8,841 nucleotides of DNA from an uncultured Desulfovibrio sp. (GTDB lineage: Bacteria > Desulfobacterota > Desulfovibrionia > Desulfovibrionales > Desulfovibrionaceae), in contig CAMBWG010000073.1 in NCBI GenBank assembly GCA_945871415.1, positions 1 through 8,841 on the forward strand. The letters run 5' to 3'. Made by a program: the position numbers and the translations under genes. The notes under the pieces were generated by a model. That model was not told the DNA's origin. It made no database searches and was given only the letters and a program-made list of their open reading frames with translations. Shown here in pieces: positions 6,789 through 8,841 of the stretch (positions are counted from its first letter, which is position 1; the number at the start of each line of letters is the position of its first letter).

Positions 6789-7376
6789 ATGCGCATGACG
6801 CCTCTGAAACGGCTTTTGCCGCACGTTCTGCCGCAGGTGCTGCCCTGCCCGTCCAGCATGGCGCTGGATGCCCTGCAATTCATGGCCGTTGACTTCTGCA
6901 CGCAGACGGAAGTCTGGAGCGAGCGTTTTCAGGAGCCGCTGGCCGCAGGCGACGCCGTTCTCTGCCTTTCGGCCCCCGGAGAGGCCGTCATCGTGCGCGT
7001 CCGCGCCCTCTGGTTTGACGGCAGCGAGCTCTCGCCCTCGGCCTACGGCGGCGAAGGCGACGTTGTGCGCCTTGAAGCCCCGGCGACGCGTTCCCTGACC
7101 GTCACGGCGGAGGCCGTTCTGCGGCCGTCGCGCATGGCGGAAAACATTCCTCAAGCGATACTTGAAGAATGGGGCGACATCATCGCCTACGGCGCTCTGG
7201 CAAAACTCAAGGCCATGAGCGGCAGGCATGTGGAATGGGCGGACGCGCAGGGCGCGGGCCTCGCCCTGCAAGCCTACAACGAAGGCGTCGCCCGCGCCAG
7301 GGGCCGGGCGCTGCGGCGACGTCACGGAAACGGACGCGGCATGCTGCGGCTGGGCGACTTTCAGGAGGTGCTATGA
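6789..7376 (+). CDS. Second probable neck/adaptor protein
   Basis: A 195-residue protein. The opening LLPHVLPQVLPCPSSMALDA and the segment ALQFMAVDFCTQTEVWSERF (28-47) resemble phage neck proteins in which a 'CP......al..aa.dFC..T..W' helix is followed by a beta-rich middle (about 50-112) and a helical end. The end has EEWGDIIAYGALAKLKAM (126-143) and W.DAQGAGLALQAYNEGVARAR, also typical of this type. The tail is strongly basic (GRALRRRHGNGRGMLRLG), possibly contacting DNA or the next ring. It follows the first adaptor without a gap (stop 6786-6788, ATG 6789), with a weak purine-rich site before it. A nearby ATG at 6795 could also serve. The two adaptors together imply a stacked short neck, as in podoviruses; the exact role is inference. 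Confidence 0.6.
   Translation: MRMTPLKRLLPHVLPQVLPCPSSMALDALQFMAVDFCTQTEVWSERFQEPLAAGDAVLCLSAPGEAVIVRVRALWFDGSELSPSAYGGEGDVVRLEAPATRSLTVTAEAVLRPSRMAENIPQAILEEWGDIIAYGALAKLKAMSGRHVEWADAQGAGLALQAYNEGVARARGRALRRRHGNGRGMLRLGDFQEVL
7363..7368 (+). promoter_or_regulatory. Ribosome binding site of the tail-fibre gene
   Basis: AGGAGG lies inside the end of the adaptor gene, four bases before the ATG at 7373, and the ATG overlaps the adaptor stop as ATGA. This fixes the fibre start at 7373 rather than at any upstream ATG in the same open frame. Confidence 0.7.
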
Positions 7377-8830
7377 GCAGTCTTCCGCTTGTCAACGTCA
7401 CGGCGCGCATCACGGATCAGGGCGGCCGCCCCATAGCCGGGGCCGTCGTCAGAATGCGGCTGTGTACGCCGGAAAAATATCAGGGGCTGATCGTCCCCCG
7501 CGAAACGTCGCAGGTCACGGACGCCGCCGGTCTGGCGGTGTTGCGCGTCTTTCCCAATGCGCTGGGCTACGAGGGCAGCGAGTATGACGTGCATGTTTCC
7601 TTCCCCGCGTCGGGGGCGGGCGTCTGCGGCTGCGCCGACAGCCTGCCCGTGCTGCGTCCCATACGCGCCCATGCGGTCGTGCCCAACAGCGACTGCAATC
7701 TTTTCGATATCCTCAACCTGCCGCCCTACGAGCAGCGGGGAGCCGGTTCCGTCCTGCCCGAAGAAGTGGCCGGATATGCGGCCGCGGCCGCAAACAGCGC
7801 CGAAGCCGCCAGAAGCAGCGCCGCGGCTGCGGCCGGTTCCACGGCGGCCGTCGAGGCCGCCGCCAAAGCAGCAAAGGCCGCGCAGACGGCCGCCGAGGGC
7901 TTTGCGGAAGAAGCCGAACAGCACGTCCACCGCGTGCGCGATCTGGTTTCGGAAGTGGACGCCAGAATCTGCGAATGGACGGAAACCGGCACGGAACAGG
8001 TGGAAAAGGTCACGCAGCGCCTGCTGACCGACGCCCGGCAGTGCATCGCGCAGGACAAGGCCGACGCGCTCAACGCCATTGAGCAGCGCGCCGGAGAAGC
8101 TCTTGCCGAAGCCACGGAACGCCTGACAGCCGCCCGGACGGAAGCCGTGCTTGCCGTCAACGAGGCGGGGGCGACGGCCGTGCATGCCGTGGAGGACGCC
8201 CGCGACAACGCCAGGGACGAACTGAACGAAATGGCCGGGCAGTTCGAGGAAGACTTCATGACGCTGGCGGAGCGCGCCGAAGCCGCCGCCAAACGCGCCG
8301 GATGCGCCTCGGCAGCGGCGGCCAACAGCGCCGCGCGGGCATGCGAATGCGCGACCCGTGCCGAGACGGCAGCAAAGGACGCCGTTCAGGCCCGAAACGA
8401 GGCGGCGGACGCCGCGCGACGCGCCGAGACAGCCGCGCAGTGCGTGAAGTCCGACGCGCAACGCGCCGAAGCGGCGGCGGATTCCGCCAGAAAAAGCGCC
8501 GAGCACGCCGAGGGTTCCGCCCTTGCCGCGCAGAAGGCCGCTGCGGCAGCCGACGCCAGCGCCAAGGATGCCAATCTGGCGGCGGAACAGGCGGTCGCCG
8601 CCCAGCAGGCAGCGGCGGATCGGGACTACGTGGCGGGCGTGGCGGCGGACGTCGAACCGGCCGTCAAGGAGACGTCCGCCGCGGCACCCGTGCTGGCGTC
8701 GCTGGCCGGCGCCAAGTCCGCGTCCGCGTCCGTTGCTTCCGGCTCCGGCTCCGACTCCGGCTCCGGTTCGGCCGACTCCCCCCACGGCCCGCGTGCCCTG
8801 CCCGGCGGCCGCACTGCGGCAAGGCCGTAA
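7373..8830 (+). CDS. Alanine-rich tail-fibre-like protein
   Basis: A 485-residue protein probably attached to the virion tail and involved in host binding. Residues 1-75 (VNVTARITDQGGRPIAGAVV, then Q-VTDAAGLAVLRVFP) look like a small beta-sandwich, a build used by N-terminal fibre domains that anchor to the tail. Residues 76-120 include CGC at 85-87 and the motif NSDCNLFDILNLPP. Two alanine-rich helical stretches (about 134-178 and 300-418, with recurring Ala/Ser at spaced positions) flank a less alanine-rich, charged helical part (about 179-299). This is the shaft pattern of trimeric fibres. The end is low-complexity: Ser with Ala or Gly from about 449 to 469, then GPRALPGGRTAARP. No folded receptor-binding C-terminus is seen. 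It could be an anchor or adaptor for another fibre, or a gene with an altered end. The start at 7373 overlaps the adaptor stop and has an AGGAGG site. Confidence 0.72.
   Translation: MSSLPLVNVTARITDQGGRPIAGAVVRMRLCTPEKYQGLIVPRETSQVTDAAGLAVLRVFPNALGYEGSEYDVHVSFPASGAGVCGCADSLPVLRPIRAHAVVPNSDCNLFDILNLPPYEQRGAGSVLPEEVAGYAAAAANSAEAARSSAAAAAGSTAAVEAAAKAAKAAQTAAEGFAEEAEQHVHRVRDLVSEVDARICEWTETGTEQVEKVTQRLLTDARQCIAQDKADALNAIEQRAGEALAEATERLTAARTEAVLAVNEAGATAVHAVEDARDNARDELNEMAGQFEEDFMTLAERAEAAAKRAGCASAAAANSAARACECATRAETAAKDAVQARNEAADAARRAETAAQCVKSDAQRAEAAADSARKSAEHAEGSALAAQKAAAAADASAKDANLAAEQAVAAQQAAADRDYVAGVAADVEPAVKETSAAAPVLASLAGAKSASASVASGSGSDSGSGSADSPHGPRALPGGRTAARP
8716..8767 (+). repeat. Short hexanucleotide repeats in the fibre gene end
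   Basis: Two imperfect tandem tracts: GTCCGC, GTCCGC, GTCCGT at 8716-8733 and five units of TCCGGC-type at 8738-8767 (TCCGGC, TCCGGC, TCCGAC, TCCGGC, TCCGGT). They encode Ser-Ala and Ser-Gly/Asp pairs, always with Ser as TCC. Gain or loss of a unit keeps the reading frame. Part of the pattern may simply reflect a low-complexity protein with narrow codon choice. Confidence 0.7.
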
Positions 8831-8841
8831 ATACCTCTAAC

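Noticed and set aside
7169..7372. Upstream ATG at 7169 as start of the fibre gene
   Set aside because: It overlaps the second adaptor by about 200 bases with an Arg-rich shadow translation. The ATG at 7373 has AGGAGG before it and overlaps the adaptor stop as ATGA.
3580..8785. Further long minus-strand open frames (3580-4614, 4550-6286, 6045-7325, 7361-8785)
   Set aside because: All are in codon register with the plus-strand genes opposite them and are explained by the same codon bias. None has a sensible start signal or recognisable domain.
7373..8841. Fibre gene as the target of a diversity-generating retroelement
   Set aside because: No variable-region pattern, template repeat or reverse transcriptase is visible in the window; nothing in the sequence supports it beyond the fibre being a common target.
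1..8841. CRISPR arrays, tRNA genes, insertion sequences, attachment sites or defence genes
   Set aside because: I found no spaced direct repeats, cloverleaf-like segments, transposase motifs or immune-system domains. The window is fully occupied by phage lysis and structural genes.

Overview
The window is part of the late (structural) region of a short-tailed, podovirus-like phage or prophage. All genes lie on the + strand and are packed almost end to end. The largest gap is 43 bases, and several neighbours overlap by 1 to 4 bases (TGATG or ATGA junctions), so they are probably one transcript with coupled translation. Base composition is GC-rich and codons strongly prefer G or C at the third position. 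This fits a phage of a GC-rich Gram-negative host. The style of the proteins resembles phages of Desulfovibrionaceae, but no host gene is present, so host assignment is a guess. No integrase, attachment site, tRNA or bacterial gene is visible, so prophage and free phage cannot be told apart.

Layout: (1) bases 1-1305 hold a lysis cassette: the 3' part of a pesticin/T4-lysozyme-type endolysin, a small holin-like membrane protein, and a coiled-coil protein with a C-terminal membrane anchor resembling XhlA in build. (2) Bases 1302-5605 hold the capsid module: a 700-residue portal protein, a 78-residue unknown protein, an acidic scaffold protein and a major capsid protein of the N4-gp56 family. 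The capsid protein is the most secure call. (3) Bases 5615-7376 hold an accessory structural protein and two probable head-tail adaptor (neck) proteins. (4) Bases 7373-8830 hold an alanine-rich tail-fibre-like protein with a folded N-terminal domain, a long helical shaft and a serine/glycine-rich end built on hexanucleotide repeats.

How they work together: the scaffold directs the capsid protein to assemble around the portal vertex, DNA is packaged through the portal, the adaptors close the vertex and form the short tail platform, and the fibre attaches there. The lysis genes release the particles. The terminase, tail tube or internal virion proteins, and any spanin are not in view and presumably lie outside the window. 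I see no defence system or other clearly new system. The most unusual points are the end of the fibre gene, the lysis cassette lying directly upstream of the portal, and the complete absence of TTA, CTA and TCA codons across about 2,450 codons.
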